From Eledone cirrhosa (taxonomy: Eukaryota; Mollusca; Cephalopoda; Octopoda; Eledonidae): a stretch of DNA of 64,000 nt. A program made the translations under genes and the position numbers. Under the pieces are notes generated by a model. The model did not search any database. It was not told the origin of the DNA and saw only the letters and a program-made list of their open reading frames with translations. Location of the stretch: NCBI GenBank assembly GCA_964016885.1, contig OZ024746.1, positions 101,285,089-101,349,088 of the forward strand, read 5' to 3'. The number at the start of each line of letters is the position of its first letter. Positions within the stretch are counted from its first letter, which is position 1. Of this stretch, positions 33,470 to 43,766 are shown one piece after another.

Positions 33470-33532
<63 letters not shown>
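33470..33532. repeat. GT microsatellite
   Basis: About 31 uninterrupted GT units. Confidence 0.97.
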
Positions 33533-33534
<2 letters not shown>

Positions 33535-33863
33535 GTGAGTGCTGTAAGTTTCAAGCCCCAAGCAGTGTAAGTTATTTTTAGTAAAAATCTGTATCCCGTG
33601 TACAAGTATATAGAGTAGATTCTACTCCAACCAGAATCTTATAGAAAGAAGGAATCCCAATCTTTGTTCAACATAATTAGTAGAGTCTCTACTAATGTAC
33701 AACAGTTGCCATGAAGTCAATAGCCAAAAATATAGACATGAGCACACAGAATATTGGCGGAAAGTGAAAAAAGGTGGGAGGAAAAACAAAAGCAAATTCC
33801 ATAAACCTTTGAATAAATATGTGAGAAAAGTTATTGAATTTCTGTAAGGAGAAGAATCTATGT

Positions 33864-34131
33864 CAACCATGGGCAAACTGCGACCCGCGAAGCTTTCTGA
33901 AAGGCTCGCTTTCTGATTTTTTTACCCCAACTTTTCAGTTGTAATTTATCTTTCTATCATTTTTACGATCGAGGAAAACAACGTGTACGAATTCTGAAGA
34001 AACAAATCAAAACAACCTGAGTTACCTACCGCCTTTCTTTAATGTGGGCACGATGTAAATTAGTGCTTGTGGCCCGCCTGATGAGCCATATCTCATGCGG
34101 CCTGCTTCTCGACAAAGGTTGCCCATGGCTG
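33864..34131. mobile_element. hAT-type MITE with perfect target duplication
   Basis: Ends CAACCATGGGCAA and (reverse complement of the right end) CAGCCATGGGCAA form 13-bp terminal inverted repeats with one mismatch. Both sides carry the 8-bp duplication ATCTATGT (33856-33863 and 34132-34139). Eight-bp duplications and CA...TG ends are the hAT signature. At 268 bp with no transposase it is non-autonomous. Confidence 0.88.
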
Positions 34132-34341
34132 ATCTATGTCATAGCAATAGTAAAATAGATTTTCTCCTTCGCAAAAATAAATGGCTGAACGAGTGACATA
34201 ACCTCAGATATATATTTAATAGGAAGCTCAAAGAAATAAAAGTTGTGAATTAAGTAATACATATAATTTTATTGTATTTAATTATCATTAGATGATAGTG
34301 TGGCATGTAATGGATAATAATGTGTGTTATCATTACATGTG

Positions 34342-34525
34342 GAGTGGCAGTATCAGTAGAGGGTTGGATGCCATGCTTTGAAGCATAGAGTTACGGCTTT
34401 TACAGTCTGAATTCAAATCCCGCTGAGGTTAGCTTTGCCTTTCATCCTTACGGGGTCGATAAAATAAAGTACCAGTAATGCACTGGGATAATTGCTGGCC
34501 TTGTGCCAAAAGTAGAAACAATTAT
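34342..34525 (+). mobile_element. tRNA-derived SINE (TTGTGCC-tail type)
   Basis: Head GTGGCAGTATCAGTAGAGGG, B-box-like GAATTCAAATCCCGC, body CTTTCATCCTTACGGGGTCG, tail GGCCTTGTGCCAAAAGTAGA then AACAATTATA. Confidence 0.9.
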
Positions 34526-34855
34526 ATATGTCTTGCAAATTTATACATAAAATTAAGGTGAAGATAGACCAACATATAAGAAGGAATTAACATAAATTGC
34601 AATACTTATTTTTATAAGCACTTAAAACTATATTTACATACTTGACGTGTTTTAAAATTGTATACAATGTCTATAATTAAGTTAATATACGTATGTAAAA
34701 ACAGATAAGCAGTGGAGCTGATTTAATCCAACTTTTCCTTCCCCCTAAATTTGCTGGTCTAAGATAGACACCATTAACAGCAGAATCAATTAGTGCAAGG
34801 ATCACGATATATACACATGTGTCACATGTGTATGAAGTAATTCCGAAGAAAAAGC
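34526..34855. other. Non-coding sequence
   Basis: AT-rich, nothing recognised apart from the end of the adjacent SINE. Confidence 0.35.
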
Positions 34856-34859
34856 AAAG

Positions 34860-35025
34860 AAAAAAAAAGTGCTCTATGTATAGAACAGAGCTATTTAATT
34901 AGGAAGTGAACAACACAACATATAACTACTCCATTACCAAAGGTTTCTGGACCTTAGACAATATTAACATATGTCTAGGTCGCTCATCAGATGAAATATT
35001 TCTATATTGTGTTGTTTACTCTCTA
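34860..35025. repeat. Foldback element with hammerhead-like motif
   Basis: Imperfect inverted repeats (AAGTGAACAACACAA at about 34905-34919 and TTGTGTTGTTTACT at about 35007-35020) enclose a minus-strand hammerhead-like motif. The left part (AGTGCTCTATGTA, GAGCTATTTA) matches the core-less relative at 3040-3150. Confidence 0.7.
34927..34998 (-). ncRNA. Hammerhead ribozyme-like motif (type I)
   Basis: Minus strand: stem I TATTTCAT, canonical core CTGATGA, long stem II GACCTAGAC/GTCTAAGGTC (one bulged A; two unpaired positions at its base), GAA, stem III ACC/GGT with loop TTT, cleavage-position A, stem I partner ATGGAGTA (eight pairs, two G-U). Core and helices I and III are good; the loose base of stem II lowers confidence. 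Confidence 0.62.
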
Positions 35026-35044
35026 ATGTATGTAAATGTATGTA

Positions 35045-35360
35045 TATGTACATATATATACGGCATGTAAACTGTAAGTTGAACTTTCTCACAATTTTAA
35101 CCTAGTTGGATTTATTTTTTATTGTTTGCTATACTGTATTTGTTTTCTATTTGAAATCACACTGGATGAGTGCTTGTGGCAATAATCATATTTTTTCAAA
35201 ATTGAATTTTTTTTGCCAATGTGTTCCCCTGTATATGGTTAAACCTGGCTTACCTCCTCTTTGATGTGACATCATACATCACTAAAGGGTTAACTGCTAC
35301 CTTCACTTGCAACTAGCAACTGAGAGAGCTAGCACCCCATATTTGTTGTTCCTTAACAGG
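35045..35360. other. Non-coding sequence
   Basis: No recognisable feature. Confidence 0.3.
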
Positions 35361-35429
35361 CAACTTCCTGCTGATGAAATGACTATGCCTAATTACGTAA
35401 TATGTAGTGTCATTACCTAATATTCTGCA

Positions 35430-35690
35430 CATATTTGCATATGAAGCTGTATAAGTTGATTCAATTTAAAAGAAGAATTAAAATTTAGCTTCATCATATC
35501 TGTATATATATATGTATGTGAATTTCCTATATCGAAAGATATATCAGCCCATCTACGCAGGCAAAAATGCTATATATTCTCGCCTGTTCTCAAGTTCCAG
35601 CAGAGGGCAGCAGGGAGGCACTGTTTCAATGAAAGCAATCAGCTCGATATAGCCACAAGAAATGGATGAATATATCTATATCTTTATAAA
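35430..35690 (-). mobile_element. Dispersed repeat related to 281-690
   Basis: Blocks such as CGAGAATATATAG (minus strand) and CATATTTGCATATGAAGCTG are shared with 281-690 in corresponding order. No intact hammerhead core was found in this copy. Confidence 0.5.
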
Positions 35691-35747
35691 AGGAAGTTTG
35701 TACTAAATGAAATTGATAATAATTAAGGTTTTTTGTGTGTTTTTAAC

Positions 35748-35812
35748 TCATCTGACTTTCAAATTTACTGCTATTTCTAGCATCTGACTTTCAAATTTAC
35801 TGCTATTTCATG
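35748..35812. repeat. Short tandem duplication with CTGCTATTT motif
   Basis: CATCTGACTTTCAAATTTAC followed by TGCTATTT occurs twice in direct succession. Confidence 0.8.
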
Positions 35813-35941
35813 TCTGTTCATCATGCCACCACCACCACCACAACAACAACAACAACAACAACAACACGCAAACATAACCAAAACAAGAACAACAAACCAA
35901 AAGTGGCAACAAGTCCATGATTCGGTCTTTGAAGGACCAAA

Positions 35942-36213
35942 TACGTGTCTGTGTGTGTGTCTATGTGTGTGTGTCTGTGTGTGTGTCTATGTGTGCCTAT
36001 GTGTGTGTGTGACTATGTGTGTGTGTGTGTCTATGTGTGTGTGTGTGCCTATGTGTGTGTGTGTCTATGTGTGTGTGTGTCTATGTGTGTGTGTGTCTAT
36101 GTGTGTGTGTCTATGTGTGTGTGTGTCTATGTATGTGTGTGTGTCTATGTGTCTATGTGTGTGTGTGTCTATGTGTGTGTCTATATGTGTGTGTGTCTAT
36201 GTGTGTGTGGCAA
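35942..36213. repeat. TG-rich array (GTGTCTATGTGTGT units)
   Basis: About 270 bp of TG steps with regular TCTATG interruptions. It is the mirror complement of the array at 36325-37510. Confidence 0.95.
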
Positions 36214-36324
36214 AGGTAAAGAAAAACAACCGTTCCTTTGTAAAGGAACAAAAGCTTTATAAAGATAATATTTTAATATAATTTGAAACTCTTATTAAAT
36301 AACAAACCTTTGTGCTTCGCTTAC

Positions 36325-37084
36325 AGACAGACACACAGACATAGACACACACACAGACATAGACACACACACAGACATAGACACACACACAGACATAGAC
36401 ACACACACATAGACATAGACACACACACAGACATAGACACACACACAGACATAGACACACACACAGACATAGACACACACACAGACATAGACACACACAC
36501 ACAGACATAGACACACACACAGACATAGACACTCACACAGACATAGACAAACACACAGACATAGACACACACACAGACATAGACACACACACAGACATAG
36601 ACACACACACAGACATAGACACACACACAGACATAGACACACACACAGACATAGACACACACACAGACATAGACACACACACAGACATAGACACACACAC
36701 ACAGACATAGACACACACACAGACATAGACACTCACACAGACATAGACAAACACACAGACATAGACACACACACAGACATAGACACACACACAGACATAG
36801 ACACACACACAGACATAGACACTCACACAGACATAGACACACACACAGACATAGACACACACACAGACATAGACACACACACAGACATAGACACACACAC
36901 ACAGACATAGACACACACACAGACATAGACACTCACACAGACATAGACACACACACAGACATAGACACACACACAGACATAGACACACACACAGACATAG
37001 ACACTCACACAGACATAGACACACACACAGACATAGACACACACACAGACATAGACACACACACAGACATAGACACACACATAG

Positions 37085-37115
<31 letters not shown>

Positions 37116-37510
37116 TAGACACACACACAGACATAGACACACACACAGACATAGACACTCACACAGACATAGACACACACACAGACATAGACACTCACAC
37201 AGACATAGACACACACACAGACATAGACACACACACAGACATAGACACACACACAGACATAGACACACACACAGACATAGACACACACACACAGACATAG
37301 ACACACACACAGGCATAGACACACACACACACACAGACACACATACAGACATAGACACACACACACAGACATAGACACACACACACATAGACACACACAT
37401 ACACATAGACACAGACATAGACACATACATACATAGACATACACACACACACACACATACAGACAGACAGACAGACAAACTACAGACAGACAGACAGACA
37501 TACTACAGAC
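36325..37510. repeat. CA-rich array (ACACACAGACATAGAC units, mostly 16-18 bp)
   Basis: About 1.2 kb. The motif ACACATAGACAC is the reverse complement of the units at 35942-36213, with about 110 bp of other sequence between the two arrays. Right edge has CAGA repeats. Frames through it (SMSVCV) are artefacts. Confidence 0.95.
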
Positions 37511-37619
37511 AGACAGACATTACAAGAACAAAAGATGGAACAAAGAGAAGCAAAACTTTGAAGTTTGAAGAATGAACATTTTGTAAAAGATGTTGAAGAA
37601 AACATAACACACACACAGA

Positions 37620-37713
37620 GAGAAACACACACATATACATATATTTATATATAAATATATATATATATATACATATATTTATATATAAATATATATATAT
37701 ATATACATATATT

Positions 37714-37752
<39 letters not shown>
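37620..37752. repeat. AT-rich 34-36-bp tandem repeat, three copies, then TA repeat
   Basis: Unit ACATATATTTATATATAAAT plus a TA run. Confidence 0.88.
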
Positions 37753-37824
37753 TAGCGAGAATCGTATTTCGGCTTAGGAATTAACGAAAAACAACTTCCG
37801 AGATGTGTGGCAAGCGCTCAATGA

Positions 37825-37826
<2 letters not shown>

Positions 37827-37873
<47 letters not shown>
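37827..37873. repeat. TA microsatellite
   Basis: About 23 TA units. It separates two stretches of unassigned sequence (37753-37826 and 37874-38010) in which I see no gene. Confidence 0.93.
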
Positions 37874-37877
<4 letters not shown>

Positions 37878-38016
37878 GAGTTAAACAAGATTCAATGAGT
37901 ACATCAAAGAATGAGTTTTACAGTAGATTGGAAGCACTCTACGAGAAATAATTTTCCAGAGTTATTAATATTAAAATACAAATATTAATAAAATAGATGT
38001 TCTTTTGATCAATTAC

Positions 38017-38069
38017 ATTTTATTATACATATTTCGGATGTACAACAGTACGTCCTCTTCAGACAAAAT
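38017..38069 (-). ncRNA. Hammerhead ribozyme-like motif, left arm
   Basis: Mirror copy of 38116-38168 with all helices and core elements intact. Confidence 0.7.
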
Positions 38070-38115
38070 ATAATCTTAACCATTTAACATCTCAGGGTAT
38101 GTCATGTATCATTAT

Positions 38116-38168
38116 ATTTTGTCTGAAGAGGACGTACTGTTGTACATCCGAAATATGTATAATAAAAT
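38116..38168 (+). ncRNA. Hammerhead ribozyme-like motif, right arm
   Basis: Stem I ATTTTGT, core CTGAAGA, stem II GGAcGTAC/GTACaTCC with loop TGTT, GAA, loopless stem III ATAT/GTAT, cleavage-position A, stem I partner ATAAAAT (seven pairs). Seven of eight stem II positions pair. Confidence 0.72.
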
Positions 38169-38169
38169 T

Positions 38170-38305
38170 AGTCCAGAATTAGCCGTCGAAACGGCTTGAG
38201 CTCAGCCGTCGGGTCCTACTTGTTCCTATTACCCACTCTACTACCCTAAGTATTGAGTACTTTGGTGCATTATGGTCCATCTGGTTCCTTACCACATTTC
38301 CTTCG
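38170..38305 (+). repeat. Foldback-family repeat, copy 1 of 3
   Basis: TAGCCGTCGAAACGGCTTGA, GAGCTCAGCCGTCGGGTCCT, then CTACCCTAAGTATTGAGTAC and ATGGTCCATCTGGTTCCTTA, ending at a TA repeat. Copies lie at 47042-47245 (minus) and 47512-47697. Confidence 0.7.

Positions 38306-38307
<2 letters not shown>

Positions 38308-38368
<61 letters not shown>
38308..38368. repeat. TA microsatellite
   Basis: About 30 TA units. Confidence 0.95.
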
Positions 38369-38370
<2 letters not shown>

Positions 38371-38409
38371 ACAGCCAAAACTTTGATTTTGTTAAGCCCC
38401 CACATGTAT

Positions 38410-38410
<1 letters not shown>

Positions 38411-38441
<31 letters not shown>

Positions 38442-38485
38442 TTTACGTCCGCTTTTCCCTGCTTGCAAGGGTGGGACGGGTCTTA
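38411..38485 (-). mobile_element. SINE tail fragment (ATG-tailed type)
   Basis: Ten TCA units, then TTTTACGTCCGCTTTTCCCT and GCAAGGGTGGGACGGG, truncated at a TA repeat. Confidence 0.8.
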
Positions 38486-38519
38486 TTTATATATATATAT
38501 ATATAAATTGTTTTTAACT

Positions 38520-39600
38520 GCAGATTTTCACTGAAATGGTGAAATAATTGGTGTTATAATCTAAAGTTGTTTATGAAATGTACTAGCCTCCCCCCCCCCT
38601 AAATACCAGTAATTATATATTGTATGTTCGTAAAAATGGGATTTCTTGAAATGTTCTTTTTTTGTCATGTATAATGTTGTTTTAATGTGAAATAGAATTA
38701 GTAGATTCTCCAGCTGCTGTATCAATATGAATCAGTTTCAACATTTCACTGGAGATTGATTAACAAAATTTAATAAACAGAGAAGAGGATGGGGTGAATA
38801 AATGTGGGGGAGGGGTTGGGAAAAATCTGGAAAATTAATAAGCGGGGAGCTGGGAGGGATTATTGAAGACGTGAGAGCAGTTGTTTAGCACCTGGTTATA
38901 CCTGAGAGGAGAACAAGGATAAAAGGGGTTCCAGCTATGCCTTTTGTATATCAGATATTGTTCAATGTGTTGTTTAAGACAGTAGAGTATAATTTGAGGG
39001 AGATTTGATTGCTATTTCTAGCAGAGCAAACAACTAATTCTTGTTGGTAGTTGTTGGTGCATTTTACAATAGAAACAGGCAGAATGGTAACAACGTAGAA
39101 AAATGTAAACAACATCAGACAACAAAGCTATCACTATCACCGATGGCAACAATAACGAGCCACTTTGTGGTCGTTCGTCTTACTAGAAATAACAGCCGAA
39201 CTCCCTCAACTCCCACTCTGGCTACCACCTTTAAAACTATAGCAGAAGACACAGAATAAGATGGTAGCAGTAAAACTGAAAGATCTTTCATCATAGGATT
39301 GCTCAATCACAAGAAATAAAGAATATATATACATGTATGTTTGTGTGTATATATGTACGTGTGTGTGTGTGAGTGTACATACATGAACGTGTGTGTGTGT
39401 ATACATGTACTTGTGTGTATATACATATACGTGTGTTTGTAGTGAGATATAGTTGTACTTGAAGAATTGTTGATAAACTTTCTGAAGAAGTGTCAGAAAT
39501 AGGGCTACACAACAACATCAAAATAAAACAGTTGCAACCTTACCAATAAATTCTGCTCAGGTAAAACAGTAAAATATATCTTAAAAGAGGGAAGTTGTGG
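38520..39600. other. Non-coding sequence with two copies of the CTGCTATTTCT motif
   Basis: GAGGGAGATTTGATTGCTAT at 38993 (plus) and its relative at 39183-39212 (minus). A TG-rich stretch lies at 39335-39440. No exon recognised. Confidence 0.4.
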
Positions 39601-39606
39601 ATGACA

Positions 39607-39857
39607 CAACAGAAGGAGCGAGGTGACACCACAGAGGGAGCGAGGTAATGGTGACACCACAGAGGGAGCGAGGTAATGGTGACACCACAGAGGGAGCTAG
39701 GTAATGGTGACACCACAGAGGGAGCGAGGTAATGGTGACACCACAGAGGGAGCTAGGTAATGAGAACACAACAGAAGGAGCGAGATCCTACCCTAATGGT
39801 GACACAACAGAGGGAGCTAGGCTCTACCCTAATGGTGACACAACAGAGGGAGCGAGC
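39607..39857. repeat. 28-bp minisatellite, about 8-9 copies
   Basis: Unit GAGGTAATGGTGACACCACA plus GAGGGAGC, with some longer right-hand units. Confidence 0.93.
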
Positions 39858-39995
39858 CACTAATGTGACACAATAAAATGACAAGAAGCAATCAAATCTA
39901 AAATCTACCTTTCTACTTAAGTTCAGCACATGACTAACACTCTCCTCATTGTTTTCACTATACCTTTAAAATAAGGGATAGCTAGGTGGTTATAA

Positions 39996-41615
39996 TGATT
40001 AGGGTGATGGTGGTGATGGTGGTGGTGGTGGTGGTGGTGGTGGTGGTGGTGGTGGTGGTGGTGGTGGTGATGGTGGTGGTGGTGATGGTGGTGGTGGTGA
40101 TGGTGGTGGTGGTGGTGGTGGTGGTGGTGGTGATGGTGATGGTAGTGGTGGTGGTGGTGGTGATGGTGGTGGTGGTGGTGATGGTGATGGTAGTGGTGGT
40201 GGTGGTGGTGGTGGTGGTGGTGATGGTGGTGGTGGTGATGGTGGTGGTGATGGTGGTGGTGATGGTGATGGTAGTGGTGGTGGTGGTGGTGATGGTGGTG
40301 GTGGTGGTGGTGGTGGTGGTGATGGTGGTGGTGGTGGTGGTGGTGGTGGTGGTGGTGGTGGTGGTGGTGGTGATGGTGGTGGTGGTGATGGTGGTGGTGG
40401 TGATGGTGGTGGTGGTGGTGGTGGTGATGGTGGTGATGGTGATGGTAGTGGTGGTGGTGGTGGTGATGGTGGTGGTGGTGGTGATGGTGATGGTAGTGGT
40501 GGTGGTGGTGGTGGTGGTGGTGGTGATGGTGGTGGTGGTGATGGTGGTGGTGATGGTGGTGGTGATGGTGATGGTAGTGGTGGTGGTGGTGGTGATGGTG
40601 GTGGTGGTGGTGGTGGTGGTGGTGATGGTGGTGGTGGTGGTGGTGGTGGTGGTGGTGGTGGTGATGGTGGTGGTGGTGATGGTGGTGGTGGTGGTGGTGG
40701 TGATGGTGGTGATGGTGATGGTAGTGGTGGTGGTGATGGTGGTGGTGGTGGTGGTGGTGGTGGTGGTGATGGTGGTGAAGGTGGTAGTGGTGGTGGTGAT
40801 GGTGGTGGTGCTGGTGATGGTGGTGGTGGTGATGGTGGTGGTGATGGTGGTGGTGGTGATGGTGGTGGTGGTGGTGATGGTGATGGTGGTGGTGGTAGTG
40901 ATGGTGGTGGTGATGGTAGTGGTGGTGGTGATGGTGGTGGTGGTGGTGATGGTGGTGATGGTGATGGTAGTGGTGGTGGTGGTAGTGGTGGTGGTGATGG
41001 TAGTGGTGGTGGTGGTGGTGGTGGTGGTGGTGATGGTGGTGAAGGTGGTAGTGGTGGTGGTGATGGTGGTGATGGTGGTGGTGCTGGTGGTGGTGATGGT
41101 GGTGATGGTGGTGGTGCTGGTGATGGTGGTGGTGGTGATGGTGGTGGTGATGGTGGTGGTGGTGATGGTGGTGGTGGTGGTGGTGGTGATGGTCGTGGTG
41201 GTGATGGTGATGGTAGTGGTGGTGGTGGTAGTGGTGGTGGTGGTAGTGGTGGTGATGGTGGTGGTGGTGGTGGTGGTGATGGTGGTGGTGATGGTGGTGA
41301 TGGTGGTGGTGATGGTGGTGATGGTAGTGATGGTGGTGGTGATGATGGTGGTGGTGGTGGTAGTGGTGGTGGTGGTGGTGGTAGTGGTGGTGGTAGTGGC
41401 GGTGGTGATAGTGGTGGTGGTGGTGATGGTGGTGGTGATGGTGGTGATGGTGGTGGTGATAGTAGTGGTGGTGGAGGTGGTAGTGGTGGTGGTGGTGGCG
41501 GTAGTGGTGGTGGCTGTGGTGATGGTGGTGGGTTTGGTGAAGGTGGTGGGTGTGGTGATGGTGGTGGGTTTGGTGAAGGTGGTGGTGGTGGGTGTGGTGA
41601 TGGTGGTGGAGGTGT
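39996..41615. repeat. GGT/GAT/AGT trinucleotide array
   Basis: About 1.6 kb of GGT triplets with GAT, AGT and rarer GCT/GAA variants. An internal block of about 300 bp appears duplicated. The Val/Met-rich frame of 543 codons is an artefact. Confidence 0.97.
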
Positions 41616-41619
41616 AAGG

Positions 41620-41850
41620 TTACAGCAGCATCACAGTAGAAGAAACAAACAAAAATAAAATGGATGAGAGAAGGAGGAGGAGTAGGGAATGAAAGGAGGG
41701 GAGTTTGATAAATTTTTGTTTTTGTTTTGATGTTTATTTTCTATCTCAACAAAGCCAGTTGAGGTGGGCGTGGTCGGTGTTGAAGATTACCTCCCTAAAG
41801 AATAATAGCAGCAGCAGCAGTCTGACAATGAACTCAACATTGACACCCTA
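41620..41850. other. Non-coding sequence with AGC repeats
   Basis: Short CAG/AGC runs near 41807 and 41880; nothing else recognised. Confidence 0.35.
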
Positions 41851-41854
41851 GCCA

Positions 41855-42575
41855 ACATGGGACACTATATATCTAGCAACAGCAGCAGCAGTAACTCAAG
41901 TACGAAGAAGGAGTGATGCTTCTTGAATTTTGTGATCCATTGGCAACACTAACTTCCAGAAACCTGCCAACCACCTAATAACCTACCAATCAAGCAAGCA
42001 CATAAGCCAGATTGACTTCTTGCTAGTTAGGCAATGAGACAGACATTTGATTACAAATACTAAGGCATACTCCGGGGAAGAATGTACCCCACAGCATAGG
42101 TTAGTCGTTAGTGACATCTCAGTAAGCAAGAGACAGAATGAGACATACAGGAAGGTGTGGAGAAGGAAGGTCTGGAAGCTAAAAGACCTTTCACTAAAAT
42201 ACAAAGTTAGGAAAGCCCGTCAAGATGTGTATGACGTGAAAGAAGACGATTTAGAATCATATGACATATATGATAACTGGAATTTCTTACGTGACAACTT
42301 ACTGCAGGCTACTGATGAAACTTGTGGCTGGAGCAGAGCTCCGACCAGGCAGAGAGTGACTTGGTGGTGGAACAGCACGGTAGATAAGGCCATTAAAGAC
42401 AAAAGACTAGCATGGAAGGCTTGGAAAAATGGTGGGAGTAGAGACCAATACACAACCGCTAAAAGAGAAGCTACCGTCAGATATACTTAGCACACAGGGA
42501 AGCTGAGAGTAGGAGGTTTGCTAATGTTCTGCGACTAGAAGATCAGAGATGTGCGGTGAGGAGGTGGAGACATTC
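41855..42575 (+). pseudogene. LINE ORF fragment (endonuclease C-part and linker)
   Basis: With two frameshifts and one in-frame TGA it reads GVMLLEFCD, NHLITYQSSKHISQIDFLLV, KAYSGEECTPQHRLVVSDIS (end of the endonuclease, with QID and HRLVVSD), FLRDNLLQATDETCGWSR, WWWNSTVDKAIKDKRLAWKA and, shifted, REAESRRFANVLR. The longest clean frame is 42047-42490. It is related to the fragment at 10575-10920 and ends before the RT domain. Confidence 0.78.
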
Positions 42576-42830
42576 TCCTAAATCTGATGTACTTCTACAT
42601 GTTTTCATCTTTCTTTCCAACCAAATATATTCAATATTAATACATTTAGAGATATTTCACTTCATTTTTTTAAGAATGGTTACCTGAATATAGATTTAAT
42701 TCCACATACTGGTATTTTACTAAAATGATAAAAAATAACCATTCTTTTTTATAAATATATTGTGTGTTTGGTGAAACTAAAGGTAATAAAATGGTATAAT
42801 TCTCCCTAAACCCTTAGTTGTATTATATAT
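42576..42830. other. Non-coding sequence
   Basis: AT-rich, nothing recognised. Confidence 0.3.
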
Positions 42831-43000
42831 ACAACGCGAGTGGTTAGAGAATTGGACTCTCAATCGTGAGGTTGTGAGTTTGATTGCCAGACCGGGCGAT
42901 GCATTATGTCCTTGGGCAAGACACTTTATTTCACGTTACTCCTTCTACCTGGAGTTGCGACCGCTAGATAGTATTAGCAATTGGAAAGACCAATGGAAAC
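42831..43000 (+). mobile_element. tRNA-derived SINE head and body
   Basis: GAGTGGTTAGAGAATTGGAC (A-box region), GTGAGTTTGATTGCCAGACC (B-box region), CTTGGGCAAGACACTTTATT, CTACCTGGAGTTGCGACCGC. It ends before TA and CA microsatellites (about 43037-43098). Same head type as 11764-12087. Confidence 0.82.
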
Positions 43001-43056
43001 ATTGTTTCCTCGGCGGTCCGATTTGACGAAAGTCGATATATATATATATATACATC

Positions 43057-43098
<42 letters not shown>

Positions 43099-43114
43099 AG
43101 CAGAATAAATGGAG

Positions 43115-43161
43115 AAGGCAATACATTCAAAAACAAATTTTGTTTTTGAACGTATTGCCTT
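43115..43161. repeat. Perfectly centred palindrome, 23-bp arms
   Basis: Arms 43115-43137 and 43139-43161 with one mismatch and no real spacer; TA repeat on the left. Confidence 0.85.
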
Positions 43162-43766
43162 TCTGCTTACCTTCTGCACTTAACTCTCATTAAATATTAA
43201 TTATTTATGTGTCAGGCCACTCTCGAGTGCTACTGGTAACATGTAACCCAGTACAACCTGTCGCATGGTCGGGTCGTCGGTGACTAAACCGGCAACCCCA
43301 TCAAGTTTTCTTGGTGAGGAGGGTGATTTTGGACATCCTGCAGGTCAAAAACAAAACCTGACAAAGGGCGGAAGAACTCATAAGAGTCAACGGCCATCCA
43401 AAAATTGTGTAAATATGTATATAGTGTATATAGTGTGTATTTGGTAGCCTTGGTTGGCAATCTGTCTAGGAGAGGGACCACTCTCATTTCAAAGCCGGGG
43501 CAGACAGAGCTCTTTGGCCTTGATAGGCAATCTGTCAAACCAATCCTGACTGGGTTAAATGACGACATTGGTAAGCAGGATGTCGGATCAGTAGATAAGG
43601 CAATGATCAAGTAACTGTGAATTTGGTTCATACTACTAGTGGCAAGGCAATCATATCAACTATTGTTGGATGTTTCGGTGAAGCACAACCGCTCTAATAC
43701 AGAGTACTGCTTTCACTTGTATGGAGTAGCGATCGCAAGTGTCTATCCAACTACTGAAAGCTAAAT

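Larger units (their letters stand above)
38017..38168. repeat. Palindrome, 58-bp arms, 36-bp spacer, hammerhead in both arms
   Basis: Arms 38017-38074 and 38111-38168 are perfect reverse complements. Each encodes a complete hammerhead-like motif on opposite strands. Same family as 3268-3483. Confidence 0.92.

Noticed and set aside
35823..37501. Cys/Val and Ser-Met-Ser-Val-Cys ORFs
   Set aside because: Frames through TG/CA arrays.
39986..41617. 543-codon Val/Met-rich ORF
   Set aside because: Frame through a GGT/GAT array.
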